From Collimonas sp. PA-H2 (GTDB lineage Bacteria > Pseudomonadota > Gammaproteobacteria > Burkholderiales > Burkholderiaceae_D), in assembly GCF_002564105.1 (NCBI RefSeq), contig NZ_PDBX01000001.1, positions 5,456,001-5,520,000 of the forward strand: DNA of 64,000 nucleotides, written 5' to 3'. A program made the translations under genes and the position numbers. Below, one piece after another: positions 7,884-16,215 of this stretch; position 1 is the stretch's first letter; the number at the start of each line of letters is the position of its first letter. The notes below the pieces were generated by a model. That model ran no database searches and was not told the DNA's origin. It worked only from the letters and a program-made list of their open reading frames with translations.

Positions 7884-10800
7884 ATGACCCAGTCTTTGCT
7901 CGTCGATAGTGTGGCCGCCAGCAGTTTTTCTACTCATCCCGACATTCTGCACGGAGCCGCACAAGCCGAACTGATACGCAATGAAGTACTGGCCGATTTG
8001 CTGGAAGCTACAGCTGCGCGCCTGCCGCGTCAGGCCGCCCTGATATTCGGCGAGCACCAGCTGTCTTATCAAGAACTTAACCAGCGCGCCGACCAGGTCG
8101 CTTCCGGCCTGGTCAGCGCCGGGGTGGTTCCCGGCCAGATCGTCGGACTCTGGCTGCCGCGCGGCATCGATCTGCTGGTCATGCAGGCCGGCATCGCCAA
8201 GGCTGGCGCCGCCTGGCTGCCGCTGGACGCCGATACGCCGGTCGAACGCATCGCCGTTTGCCTGGAAGACGCCAATTCGCCGGGCATCGTCAGCTGCGCG
8301 CAATTCGCGCCGCGCCTGGTCAATCTTGCATGCAAGGTATGGACCGCGGAGCAGCTGCTGGCGCCATCCGCCACGCCGCTGCTGCGCCGCCAGGGAGTTC
8401 AGCGCAGCGATCCGGCCTATGTGATCTATACCTCGGGCTCGACCGGCAAGCCGAAGGGCATTGCCATCACCCAGGGCGCCATCTGTCATTTCCTGCGCAG
8501 CGAGAATTCGGTGCTGGGCGTAAGCGAGCGCGATCGCGTCTACCAGGGATTTTCAGTCGCCTTCGACATGTCGTTCGAAGAAATCTGGATCAGCTATCTG
8601 GTGGGCGCAACGCTGTGGATCGCGCCGAAGGAAATCGCCTCCGATCCGGAAGCCTTGCCGCTGGCGCTGGCCGCCAACGGCGTCACCGTACTGCATGCGG
8701 TGCCGACACTGCTAGCCTTGTTCAACCAGGATGTGCCGAGCTTGCGCATCATCAACCTGGGCGGCGAAATGTGCCCGGAATCGCTGGTCAGCCGCTGGGC
8801 CAAACCGGAAGCCGGCCGCCATATATTCAACACCTACGGCCCGACCGAAGCCACGGTATCGGCCAGCCTGGCGGAATTGCGCGCCGGCGAGCCCGTCACC
8901 ATCGGCCGGCCTTTGCCCAACTACGGCCTGCTGGTGATCAACCCGGCCGTCGAGCACGGCTTGACCTTGCTGCCGCGCGGCGAAGTCGGCGAGTTGTGCA
9001 TTACCGGCCCCGGCGTCGCCGAAGGCTATCTCGGTCGCCCGGAACTGAGCGCCGAAAAATTCCTGGCCAATCCATGGTCCGCCAGCGAGCATGACCGCCG
9101 CCTGTACCGTACCGGCGACCTGGCGCGGATCGAAGCCGACGGCCGCGTCCAATGCCTGGGGCGCACCGACGATCAGGTCAAGATCCGTGGCTTCCGCGTC
9201 GAACTGGGTGAAATCGAGGAAGTGCTGGCGCGCCAGCCCGGCGTCGGCACCGTCGCCGTGGTGCTGCGCCAGGAAGACGACATCGACCAGCTGATCGCAT
9301 TCATCGTGCCGGAAAGCGGCGCTGACGTGGCGCCGGCAGCCTTGCGCGCTGCCCTCGGCGAACGCCTGCCGCCCTATATGGTGCCGGGCTTCTTTGAAGC
9401 GATGACGGAAATGCCGCGCCTGACCTCCGGCAAGATCGATCGCAAGGCGCTCAAGGCAAGGCCGCTGGCCGCCCCTCTGGCAGCGGGCGGCGACGCCGAT
9501 GTTCCCGAAACGCCGGCCGAAATCGCCCTGTTCGCGGCATTGAACAAACTATTCCCCGGCCAGCCTATCCTGCACGCCGCCGATTTTTTCAACGATCTTG
9601 GCGGCCACTCGCTGTTCGCGGCCAAGCTCGCCTCCGCCCTGCGCGCCGATCCGGCCTTCGCCCATGTGACGGTGCGCGACATCTACATGAACCGCACCAT
9701 CGGCCGCATCGCCCAGGTACTGGCGGAGCCGCCGCTGGCCGGCATCGGCGTCGACACCAGCTGGACCGCACCCTCCGATTTCAAGCGCTGGATATGCGGC
9801 GCGGCGCAAGCCGCCGCCATGCCCTGGCTGGTGGCGATGCGCATGATGCAATGGCTGGCGCCATTCTTTACCTACCACTTCTTCACCGGCGATCCGGGCG
9901 ATTCGATCGCGCGTGCGATTGCGGTGTCGGTGCTGGTGTTCCTGCTGGCGACCTTGTTCGAATTCGGCATTGCGATCGCCGCCAAATGGCTGATCGCCGG
10001 CCGCCTGAAACCCGGCCGCTATCCGCTCTGGGGCATGACCTACTACCGCTGGTGGCTGGCGGACCGCCTGATCGAAGCCGCGCCGGCCTACCTGCTGAGC
10101 GGCTCGACGCTGTACAGCTGGTGGCTGCGCGCACTGGGCGCGAAGATCGGTTCGGAAGTAATCATCGGATCCATGACCTTGCGCGCGCACGACCTGCTGG
10201 TGATCGAAGACGGCGTCAGCGTCGGCAATGCCGTCAATTTTGAAAACGCCCGGGTCGAACATGGCGAGCTGCTGCTCGGCAGCATCACCCTGGAGCGGGA
10301 AAGCTGCGTCGGCTCGTATGTGGTGCTGGAAGGCGATACCCGGGTCGGCGCTTTCGGCCACCTGGAAGGCCAGACCGCCCTGAGCGAAGGCCAGTCGGTT
10401 CCCGCCAGGCGCATCTGGACCGGCTCGCCGGCGCGCGATGCCGGCGCCTTCGATCCGGACAGCAAACAGCCGCGGCCGCCGGTCACGCGCCTGCGTCAGA
10501 TGGGTGAGTCAGCCTTCTTCCTGTTCGGCGCCCTGCTGATCACTACCCTATTTTTTATGCCGGTATTCCCCAGCTTCATCCTGATCGACTGGCTGGACGA
10601 TACCGAGATGTTCCCCTGGCTGCAAAGCAACAATGTCGCCTTCCAGCTGGCCAAATACTTTGTGCTGGCTTTCCCGGCGACCGCCATCCTGATCGTCTGC
10701 ACCGCCCTGCTCTCGGCCGGCATCCGCTGGAGCCTGCTGCCGCGCATGCGGGCCGGCAGTTGGCCGGTGCGCAGCAATGTGTATTGCAGTAAATGGCTGG

Positions 10801-11924
10801 TCAACCAGATCCAGGAATCCAGCCTGAGCGTATTGCATGGCGTGTATGCGACGGTGTATGCGCCGCTCTGGTACCGCCTGCTGGGCGCGAAAATCGGCCG
10901 CCATGCCGAAATCTCGACCGCGCTCGGCGTAGTGCCTGACATGCTGACTCTGGGCGACGATACTTTCATCGCCGACGCCGTCTTGCTGGGCGACGAACAG
11001 ATCGACGGCGGCTGGATCACCATGAAGCCCACCGTGATCTCGCGCCGCAGCTTCGTCGGCAACGGCGCTTACGTGCCGGATGGCACCATCCTGCCTGAAA
11101 ACGTCTTGATCGGCGTGCACTCGCGGGTGCCTGACAACAACCGCATGCAGCCGGGCGACACCTGGCTCGGCTCGCCGCCGATCAACCTGCCGGCGCGCGA
11201 GGAAACCAGCGGCTTCCCCGAGCACCTGACTTTCCGGCCGTCGCGCCGGCGGCGCTTGGGACGCGCGCTGGTCGAGGGCTTCCGCATTGTTTCGCCGCAT
11301 GCAATCGTGATCGCGGTCGGCTATACCGTGGTGCTGAACCTGATGCCGCTGGCCGGCGCCGGCCAGTGGGGCGAAGTGATTTCATTGCTGACCAGCGCCG
11401 GGCTGCTGTACGGCATCGGCACGTTCATCTTCATCGCCGCCCTCAAATGGCTGCTGCTGGGACGTTACAAGAAACGCAGCGTGCCGATGTGGACGCCGTT
11501 CGTCTGGCTGTCGGAAGGCGTGACCAATCTGTATGAAGGGATTGCCATTCCAAATTTCATGAACTATCTGCGCGGCACGCCATGGCTGCCGCTGGCGTTC
11601 AACCTGCTGGGCTGCCGCATCGGCCGCGGTGTGTATATGAACACCACTGACATTACCGAGTTCGATTGCGTCAGCATCGGCGATTACAGCGAACTGAATG
11701 CCCAGGCTTGTCCGCAGACCCACCTGTTCGAAGACCGGGTCATGAAAGTCGACCACGTCACTATCGGCAGCCGCGTCTACATGGGACCGCGCAGCTTCGT
11801 GCTGTATGGCGCCACGGTGGGCGACAATGCCAAGCTGGGGGCGCTGACCCTGGTGATGAAGGGCGAATCGATTCCAGCCGGCTCCAACTGGCGCGGCTGC
11901 CCGGCGGCCCCGGCCCGCGCCTGA
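7884..11924 (+). CDS. Pls/PosA-family single-module non-ribosomal peptide synthetase with membrane C-terminus
   Basis: This 1346-residue protein starts with an adenylation domain (about 25-530: YTSGSTGKPKG, FDMSFEEIW, NTYGPTEATVSA, YRTGDLARI, KIRGFRVELGEIEE, SGKIDRKAL) and a carrier domain (about 545-625, LGGHS with the pantetheine serine at 576). No condensation domain follows. Instead there is a Pls-type C-terminus: five to six membrane helices (for example near 680, 875-900, 920-950, 1140-1190) interleaved with three left-handed-beta-helix-like domains beginning LGAKIG (~747), LGAKIG (~999) and LGCRIG (~1241). In Streptomyces epsilon-poly-L-lysine synthetase the equivalent domains join one amino acid repeatedly. 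The architecture implies a homopolymer or amide of a single amino acid; the monomer is not readable by eye, although the FDMS aspartate for the alpha-amino group is present. A phosphopantetheinyl transferase lies 48 kb away in this window. Confidence 0.9.
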   Translation: MTQSLLVDSVAASSFSTHPDILHGAAQAELIRNEVLADLLEATAARLPRQAALIFGEHQLSYQELNQRADQVASGLVSAGVVPGQIVGLWLPRGIDLLVMQAGIAKAGAAWLPLDADTPVERIAVCLEDANSPGIVSCAQFAPRLVNLACKVWTAEQLLAPSATPLLRRQGVQRSDPAYVIYTSGSTGKPKGIAITQGAICHFLRSENSVLGVSERDRVYQGFSVAFDMSFEEIWISYLVGATLWIAPKEIASDPEALPLALAANGVTVLHAVPTLLALFNQDVPSLRIINLGGEMCPESLVSRWAKPEAGRHIFNTYGPTEATVSASLAELRAGEPVTIGRPLPNYGLLVINPAVEHGLTLLPRGEVGELCITGPGVAEGYLGRPELSAEKFLANPWSASEHDRRLYRTGDLARIEADGRVQCLGRTDDQVKIRGFRVELGEIEEVLARQPGVGTVAVVLRQEDDIDQLIAFIVPESGADVAPAALRAALGERLPPYMVPGFFEAMTEMPRLTSGKIDRKALKARPLAAPLAAGGDADVPETPAEIALFAALNKLFPGQPILHAADFFNDLGGHSLFAAKLASALRADPAFAHVTVRDIYMNRTIGRIAQVLAEPPLAGIGVDTSWTAPSDFKRWICGAAQAAAMPWLVAMRMMQWLAPFFTYHFFTGDPGDSIARAIAVSVLVFLLATLFEFGIAIAAKWLIAGRLKPGRYPLWGMTYYRWWLADRLIEAAPAYLLSGSTLYSWWLRALGAKIGSEVIIGSMTLRAHDLLVIEDGVSVGNAVNFENARVEHGELLLGSITLERESCVGSYVVLEGDTRVGAFGHLEGQTALSEGQSVPARRIWTGSPARDAGAFDPDSKQPRPPVTRLRQMGESAFFLFGALLITTLFFMPVFPSFILIDWLDDTEMFPWLQSNNVAFQLAKYFVLAFPATAILIVCTALLSAGIRWSLLPRMRAGSWPVRSNVYCSKWLVNQIQESSLSVLHGVYATVYAPLWYRLLGAKIGRHAEISTALGVVPDMLTLGDDTFIADAVLLGDEQIDGGWITMKPTVISRRSFVGNGAYVPDGTILPENVLIGVHSRVPDNNRMQPGDTWLGSPPINLPAREETSGFPEHLTFRPSRRRRLGRALVEGFRIVSPHAIVIAVGYTVVLNLMPLAGAGQWGEVISLLTSAGLLYGIGTFIFIAALKWLLLGRYKKRSVPMWTPFVWLSEGVTNLYEGIAIPNFMNYLRGTPWLPLAFNLLGCRIGRGVYMNTTDITEFDCVSIGDYSELNAQACPQTHLFEDRVMKVDHVTIGSRVYMGPRSFVLYGATVGDNAKLGALTLVMKGESIPAGSNWRGCPAAPARA

Positions 11925-11948
11925 AACCTGCCGATAAGGATGACGAGC

Positions 11949-12497
11949 ATGGAAATACGCTTGGCCCGTAGCGAGGATTACCCGGAAATAGTCAGGTTGC
12001 AACTGCAAAACACCCCGGACCGGCTCACCGAAACCGAGCGGCAGCAAGGCTTCGTGGTTTCCAGCATGGACGAGCAGCAGCTGGCCGCCATCAACCAGGC
12101 TCTCGGCATTGTCGTGGCGGTGGATGGCGAGCAACTGGCAGGTTTCGTCTGCATGGCGCCGAGCCAGACGCAACCGCGTCATCCAGTGGTGGAAGCCATG
12201 CTCGCCAGCTTCGGCCAGCAACAGTTCAACGGCCAGCCCTTACAGCAGCAGCGAGTGTTTGTATATGGCCCGGTATGCATCGGCAGGCAGTGGCGCGGCC
12301 AGGGTATTTTGCAAAAATTGTTGGCTGCCGTGAAAGACCATGTCCGCGGCCGCTACGAACTGGGCGCCGCATTCATCGACGAGCGCAATCCGCATTCTCT
12401 GGCAGCGCACGTCCAGGGCTTGAAAATGACCGCCCTGGCGCCCTTCAGCTGCCAGCAGCAACGCTATCAGCTGGTGGTATTTTCTACCGCAGCCTGA
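11949..12497 (+). CDS. GNAT-family N-acetyltransferase
   Basis: This 182-residue GNAT-fold protein probably moves an acetyl group from acetyl-CoA to an amine. The beginning EIRLARSEDYPEIVRLQLQN and the acetyl-CoA loop region YGPVCIGRQWRGQGILQKLL (R/Q-x-x-G-x-G/A type) are visible, followed by GAAFIDERNPHSLAAHV. The start at 11949 is preferred because AAGG sits 9 bases upstream; the ATG at 11940 directly abuts that site. It begins 24 bases after the Pls-type synthetase, so it may be co-transcribed and may modify the product or give self-protection; that is inference. Its 3' end overlaps the convergent BCCT gene by 31 bases. Confidence 0.85.
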   Translation: MEIRLARSEDYPEIVRLQLQNTPDRLTETERQQGFVVSSMDEQQLAAINQALGIVVAVDGEQLAGFVCMAPSQTQPRHPVVEAMLASFGQQQFNGQPLQQQRVFVYGPVCIGRQWRGQGILQKLLAAVKDHVRGRYELGAAFIDERNPHSLAAHVQGLKMTALAPFSCQQQRYQLVVFSTAA

Positions 12498-14035
12498 TCT
12501 CGGGACGGCGCTTGCTCGCGCTCGCGCAGCAAGCGTTCCAGCAGGCGATCGCGGGCGTGACGACGGCGCTCCAGCGTATCGGCTTCATCGCCTAAAGCCC
12601 GGAACAGGCTCACGCACATCAGCAGCATGATGATCATGAACGGCAAGGCAATCACGATCGAGGTTGTCTGCAAGCCCTTCAACCCGCCCGCCATCAACAG
12701 CACCCCCGCAATCAAGGCAGTCAGCACGCCCCATACCAGCTTGATCCTGGCCGGCGGCGTCGGGCTGCCATGGCTGCTCATCATGCCGAGCACGAAGGTA
12801 GCCGAGTCGGCCGAGGTGATGAAAAACACCGACACCAGCACAATCGCGATCAGTGAAGTCAAGGTAGTCCATGGCAGATGATCGAGCAAGGCGAACAGGG
12901 CCAGCGAACTATCCTGCTTGACGACATCCACCAGCGGCAGATGCTCGAACATGATGCCGTGCAGCGCTGCGCCGCCGAAGGTGGCAAACCAGATGAAACT
13001 GATCAGCGACGGCACCAGCAGCACGCCGGTGACGAACTCGCGGATGGTGCGGCCGCGCGAAATGCGCGCAATGAAGGTGCCGACGAACGGCGCCCAGGTG
13101 ACCCACCAGGCCCAGTAGAACAAGGTCCAGTCTGCAATCCAGGTGCCTTTGGAAAACGGCGTCATGCGCATGCTCATGCTGATCAGGTTGTCCAGGTAGT
13201 CGCCAAGCGTGGTGGTCAGCGAATCCATGATGAACAGGGTCGGCCCCAATATCAGGACGAACAGCATGAGCAGCAGCGCCAGCACCATGTTCAGGTTGCT
13301 GAGGATCTTGACGCCGCGGTCGAGGCCGCTCAGCGACGACGCCAGGTAGAGCACCGCCGCTACTGCAATCACCGACAGCTGCAGGCCGATGCCGTTGTCG
13401 AGGCCGAACACTTTATGCAAGCCACTGCTGATCTGCAGCGTGCCGAAACCAAGCGAGGTAGCGACGCCGATGGCGGTGGCGATGACCGCCAGGATATCGA
13501 TGGCCTGGCCGAGCGGACCCTGGGCGTATTTGCCGATCAGCGGTTCGAAGGTGGTGCTCATCAGCATCGGGCGATTGCGGTTGAACTGGAAAAACGCCAG
13601 GGCCAGCGCCACCACGCAGTAGGCCGCCCACGGATGCAGGCCCCAATGGAAAAATGCATAGCGCAAGCCGATGCGGGCCGCCTCGGGACCGCCGGCCGGA
13701 CCGCTGGGCGGCGTCGCGAAATGCGAAACCGGTTCCGCCACGCCCCAGAACACCAGCCCGATGCCCATGCCTGCGGCAAACAGCATGGCAAACCAGCTAT
13801 GCCTGCTGAAATCAGGTTCGGCATCCTCTCCGCCCAGCCGGATCGCACCAAAACGGCCAAACGCCAGATACAGCGCAAACACCAGGAAGCTGAACATCGA
13901 AAGCAGATAGAACCAGCCGAAATTGACGATCGTGCTGCCCAGCGCCGATTGCATCACGGCGGCCAGGCCCAGCGGCGACAGCGCGCCCCACAGCACAAAC
14001 AGAGAAAGCAGCGCGAGCGACGCGATAAAAACCAT
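12467..14035 (-). CDS. BCCT-family betaine/choline/carnitine transporter
   Basis: This 522-residue inner-membrane carrier probably imports compatible solutes such as glycine betaine or choline using an ion gradient. It has about twelve hydrophobic segments and the family signature GMGIGLVFWGVAEPVSHF in the N-terminal third. The tryptophan-rich substrate-site motif FYWAWWVTWAPFVGTFIARI is also present, followed by SRGRTIREF. The C-terminal tail (RRRHARDRLLERLLREREQA) is short and basic, unlike the long osmosensing tails of BetP, so osmotic activation may differ. No betaine synthesis genes are adjacent. It is monocistronic, convergent with the acetyltransferase, and lies downstream of tRNA-Leu. 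Confidence 0.92.
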   Translation of the reverse strand: MVFIASLALLSLFVLWGALSPLGLAAVMQSALGSTIVNFGWFYLLSMFSFLVFALYLAFGRFGAIRLGGEDAEPDFSRHSWFAMLFAAGMGIGLVFWGVAEPVSHFATPPSGPAGGPEAARIGLRYAFFHWGLHPWAAYCVVALALAFFQFNRNRPMLMSTTFEPLIGKYAQGPLGQAIDILAVIATAIGVATSLGFGTLQISSGLHKVFGLDNGIGLQLSVIAVAAVLYLASSLSGLDRGVKILSNLNMVLALLLMLFVLILGPTLFIMDSLTTTLGDYLDNLISMSMRMTPFSKGTWIADWTLFYWAWWVTWAPFVGTFIARISRGRTIREFVTGVLLVPSLISFIWFATFGGAALHGIMFEHLPLVDVVKQDSSLALFALLDHLPWTTLTSLIAIVLVSVFFITSADSATFVLGMMSSHGSPTPPARIKLVWGVLTALIAGVLLMAGGLKGLQTTSIVIALPFMIIMLLMCVSLFRALGDEADTLERRRHARDRLLERLLREREQAPSRDQAAVENTTS

Positions 14036-14154
14036 GGGCAGTCCCGAATTTGTTGTGGTTTTTACATATTACGACAAAGCTCTCCAGCACAGCTTCATAA
14101 AATGCGCCAAATTTGCATCGCGAATGAGGCACAAAAGCACGTCGGAAAACAAAA

Positions 14155-14186
14155 AAACCGCATAAACATGACTGTTTATGCGGTTT
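14155..14186 (-). terminator. Rho-independent terminator after tRNA-Leu
   Basis: A perfect 14-base-pair stem with a 4-base loop (AAACCGCATAAACA / TGTTTATGCGGTTT) sits 26 bases past the tRNA 3' end on the minus strand. It runs into a T tract, seen as the A run at 14151-14157 on the plus strand. It ends the tRNA transcript. Confidence 0.88.
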
Positions 14187-14211
14187 CTCTACACTTCTCA
14201 CACCAGTTACC

Positions 14212-14296
14212 TGGTGCCCACGGAGGGACTCGAACCCCCACACCTTGCGGCACATGGACCTGAACCATGCGCGTCTACCAATTCCGCCACGTGGGC
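14212..14296 (-). tRNA. tRNA-Leu (anticodon CAG)
   Basis: The minus strand reads GCCCACG at the 5' end and CGTGGGC-ACCA at the 3' end, an intact 7-bp acceptor stem with encoded CCA. The D arm is GGCGGAATTGGTAGACGC, typical of leucine tRNAs. The anticodon loop TTCAGGT lies between CATGG-type stems, giving anticodon CAG, which reads CUG. A long class II variable arm and the GGTTCGAGTCC T loop follow. The total of 85 bases fits tRNA-Leu. Confidence 0.95.
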
Positions 14297-14464
14297 TTAA
14301 CTGCGAAGCCCCGTAAGACTTGCTGCAATCGCGAAGACAGAATCATAAGACAACTGATAGCCTTGGTCAATCAAAGTTTGCAAAATTATTTGATCACAGC
14401 AACAAAATAATTGGGGTCAGAGTCGAATTAGCTCCTCCCCTTCCTCGCAATCCTTTCCCTTTCC

Positions 14465-15259
14465 TCATTTGGCCAGCATCCACTCATGCGCCGGATCGTT
14501 TTTGAAATGCCATTCGCGCTTGGGACCCGCCATCACGTTAAGGTAATAACTGTCGTAACCATGCGGCGCGACGACCGGATGGTAACCGCGCGGCACCATG
14601 ACCACATCGTGGTTCTCGACCGCCATCGCTTCGTCCAGCGAGCGGTCGTCGGTATATACCCGCTGGAAGGCGAATCCTTGCGATGGATTAAGGCGATGGT
14701 AGTAAGTCTCTTCGAGGAAGCTTTCCTGCGGCAGGTTATCGGTATCGTGCTTGTGCGGCGGATAGCTGGAGGAATGCCCGGCCGGCGTCACCACCTCCAC
14801 CACCAGCAGATGATCTGCTACTTCCGTTTGCGGCAGGATATCGCAGACATAGCGCGTGTTGCTGCCGCGCCCGCGTACCGAACGCCCAGTCATACCCGGC
14901 TCGATCAGGCGCGCATTCAGGTCGCTGTTTCCCGGCGCGCTGCAGACGGCGATTTCAGCATCCTTATGCGCGCTGACAGTCACCGCATGATGGTGCGGCA
15001 CGTACACCGAATAAGGAGAAACCTGGTCGAACACGCTATCGCGTTCGCCGATCTCCTTCCAGACATGGTCGCCGGCCTGCACGCTGACTACGCCACGCAA
15101 AACCACGATGCATACCTCACGCTCAGCGGTATCGAAACGGATCCGCTCTTCCGGCGCCAGCCGGTAGGCAGCGAAGCCGACGAATTTCCAGTTCGCCGAT
15201 TGCGGCGTGACGCTGACGATTTCCCGCCCTTGCGCTTGTCCCTTGACCAGCAATCTCAT
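14465..15259 (-). CDS. iolB: 5-deoxy-glucuronate isomerase
   Basis: This 264-residue cytosolic enzyme converts 5-deoxy-D-glucuronate to 2-deoxy-5-keto-D-gluconate, step 4 of myo-inositol breakdown. It has the bicupin IolB pattern: GHSSSYPPHKHDTDNLPQE with the metal-binding histidines, ETYYHRLNPSQGFAFQRVYT, and VMVPRGYHPVVAPHGYDSYY, ending with NVMAGP. It is the last gene of the operon; its start overlaps the iolE stop by 4 bases, implying coupled translation. The length matches the family. No obvious terminator was found in the 168 bases between its stop and the tRNA. Confidence 0.96.
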   Translation of the reverse strand: MRLLVKGQAQGREIVSVTPQSANWKFVGFAAYRLAPEERIRFDTAEREVCIVVLRGVVSVQAGDHVWKEIGERDSVFDQVSPYSVYVPHHHAVTVSAHKDAEIAVCSAPGNSDLNARLIEPGMTGRSVRGRGSNTRYVCDILPQTEVADHLLVVEVVTPAGHSSSYPPHKHDTDNLPQESFLEETYYHRLNPSQGFAFQRVYTDDRSLDEAMAVENHDVVMVPRGYHPVVAPHGYDSYYLNVMAGPKREWHFKNDPAHEWMLAK

Positions 15260-16182
15260 GCGGCCTCCTGCTGCCGTCCAGCGCCAGCTTCGATCTCGCG
15301 CACCAGTGCGGCCAGATGGCGATAGCCCATGTCGGCGTATTGATAGCTTGGCGCTACCGCTGGATCCTGCTCTGCCTCCACCACCAGCCAGCCTTGATAA
15401 TCATGCTGATGCAGTATACGCAGCAGGCCGCGGAAATCGATGGCGCCATCGCCCGGCACCGTGAAGGCGCCGTTGATCACGGCTTGCAAAAAGCTCCAGT
15501 TACCGTTGCGCGCCATCTTCACTACTGCCGGCCGCACGTCCTTGCAATGTACATGCGACACGCGCTGTATATGTTTTTCCAGGACCGCCAGCGGGTCGCC
15601 GCCGGCAAAGGTGATGTGGCCGCTGTCGAACAACAAGCCAACCTCAGGACCGGTCAGCGCCATCAAACGGTCGACATCGGCAGGCGTCTCGACGTAGGCG
15701 CCCATGTGATGGTGGTAAGACAGGCGCACCCCATGCGACAAGGTAAAGCGCGCAAACGCCGTCAGCTTGTCGGCATATTGCTGCCACTCCAGCTCGCTCA
15801 GGAAGCGCGGGCGCTTGTACAGCGGATCCGGCCGCCCCTGGATGGCGTTGGCGACTTCGCCATACACCATCACCTTGGAACCGTTTTCCGCCAGCAGACG
15901 CAAATGCGGCCCGACCGCGGCGATTTCATCTTCCACGGTGCCGGTCGCCAGGCGGCCTGAATACCAGCCCGAGACGCAGTCCAGATTATATTTTCCCAGT
16001 ACCGCCGCCAGCGCCGCCGGCTCCTTGGGAAACTTGTTGCCCAGCTCGAAGCCGCGATAGCCGATCTGCGCGCCTTCGGATAAAGCCGTTTCCAGCAGCG
16101 TCTCGCCGCCCAGCGACGGCAAATCGTCGTTCATCCAGGAAATCGGGTTGATGCCGATCTTTACGTTAAATGGTTTTGTCAT
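15256..16182 (-). CDS. iolE: Myo-inosose-2 dehydratase
   Basis: This 308-residue TIM-barrel enzyme of the xylose-isomerase/AP-endonuclease 2 superfamily dehydrates 2-keto-myo-inositol to 3D-(3,5/4)-trihydroxycyclohexane-1,2-dione, step 2 of the pathway. Visible family blocks are IGINPISWMNDDLPSLGG at the N-terminus, YRGFELGNKFP, LSYHHHMGAYVETPADVD, LLFDSGHITFAGGDP, and HVHCKDVRP with VVEAEQDP, carrying the metal-binding Glu/Asp/His residues. It follows iolD after 33 bases and overlaps iolB by 4 bases, consistent with one operon. Confidence 0.96.
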   Translation of the reverse strand: MTKPFNVKIGINPISWMNDDLPSLGGETLLETALSEGAQIGYRGFELGNKFPKEPAALAAVLGKYNLDCVSGWYSGRLATGTVEDEIAAVGPHLRLLAENGSKVMVYGEVANAIQGRPDPLYKRPRFLSELEWQQYADKLTAFARFTLSHGVRLSYHHHMGAYVETPADVDRLMALTGPEVGLLFDSGHITFAGGDPLAVLEKHIQRVSHVHCKDVRPAVVKMARNGNWSFLQAVINGAFTVPGDGAIDFRGLLRILHQHDYQGWLVVEAEQDPAVAPSYQYADMGYRHLAALVREIEAGAGRQQEAA

Positions 16183-16215
16183 CGTCTTCTTTCGCTGATC
16201 GCTACACTTTTACTG

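Noticed and set aside
12878-14263. A 461-codon plus-strand open frame antisense to the BCCT gene that runs into tRNA-Leu
   Set aside because: Its sequence is rich in Gln, Arg and His with no domain, it reads through the tRNA, and the BCCT motifs on the other strand are unmistakable.
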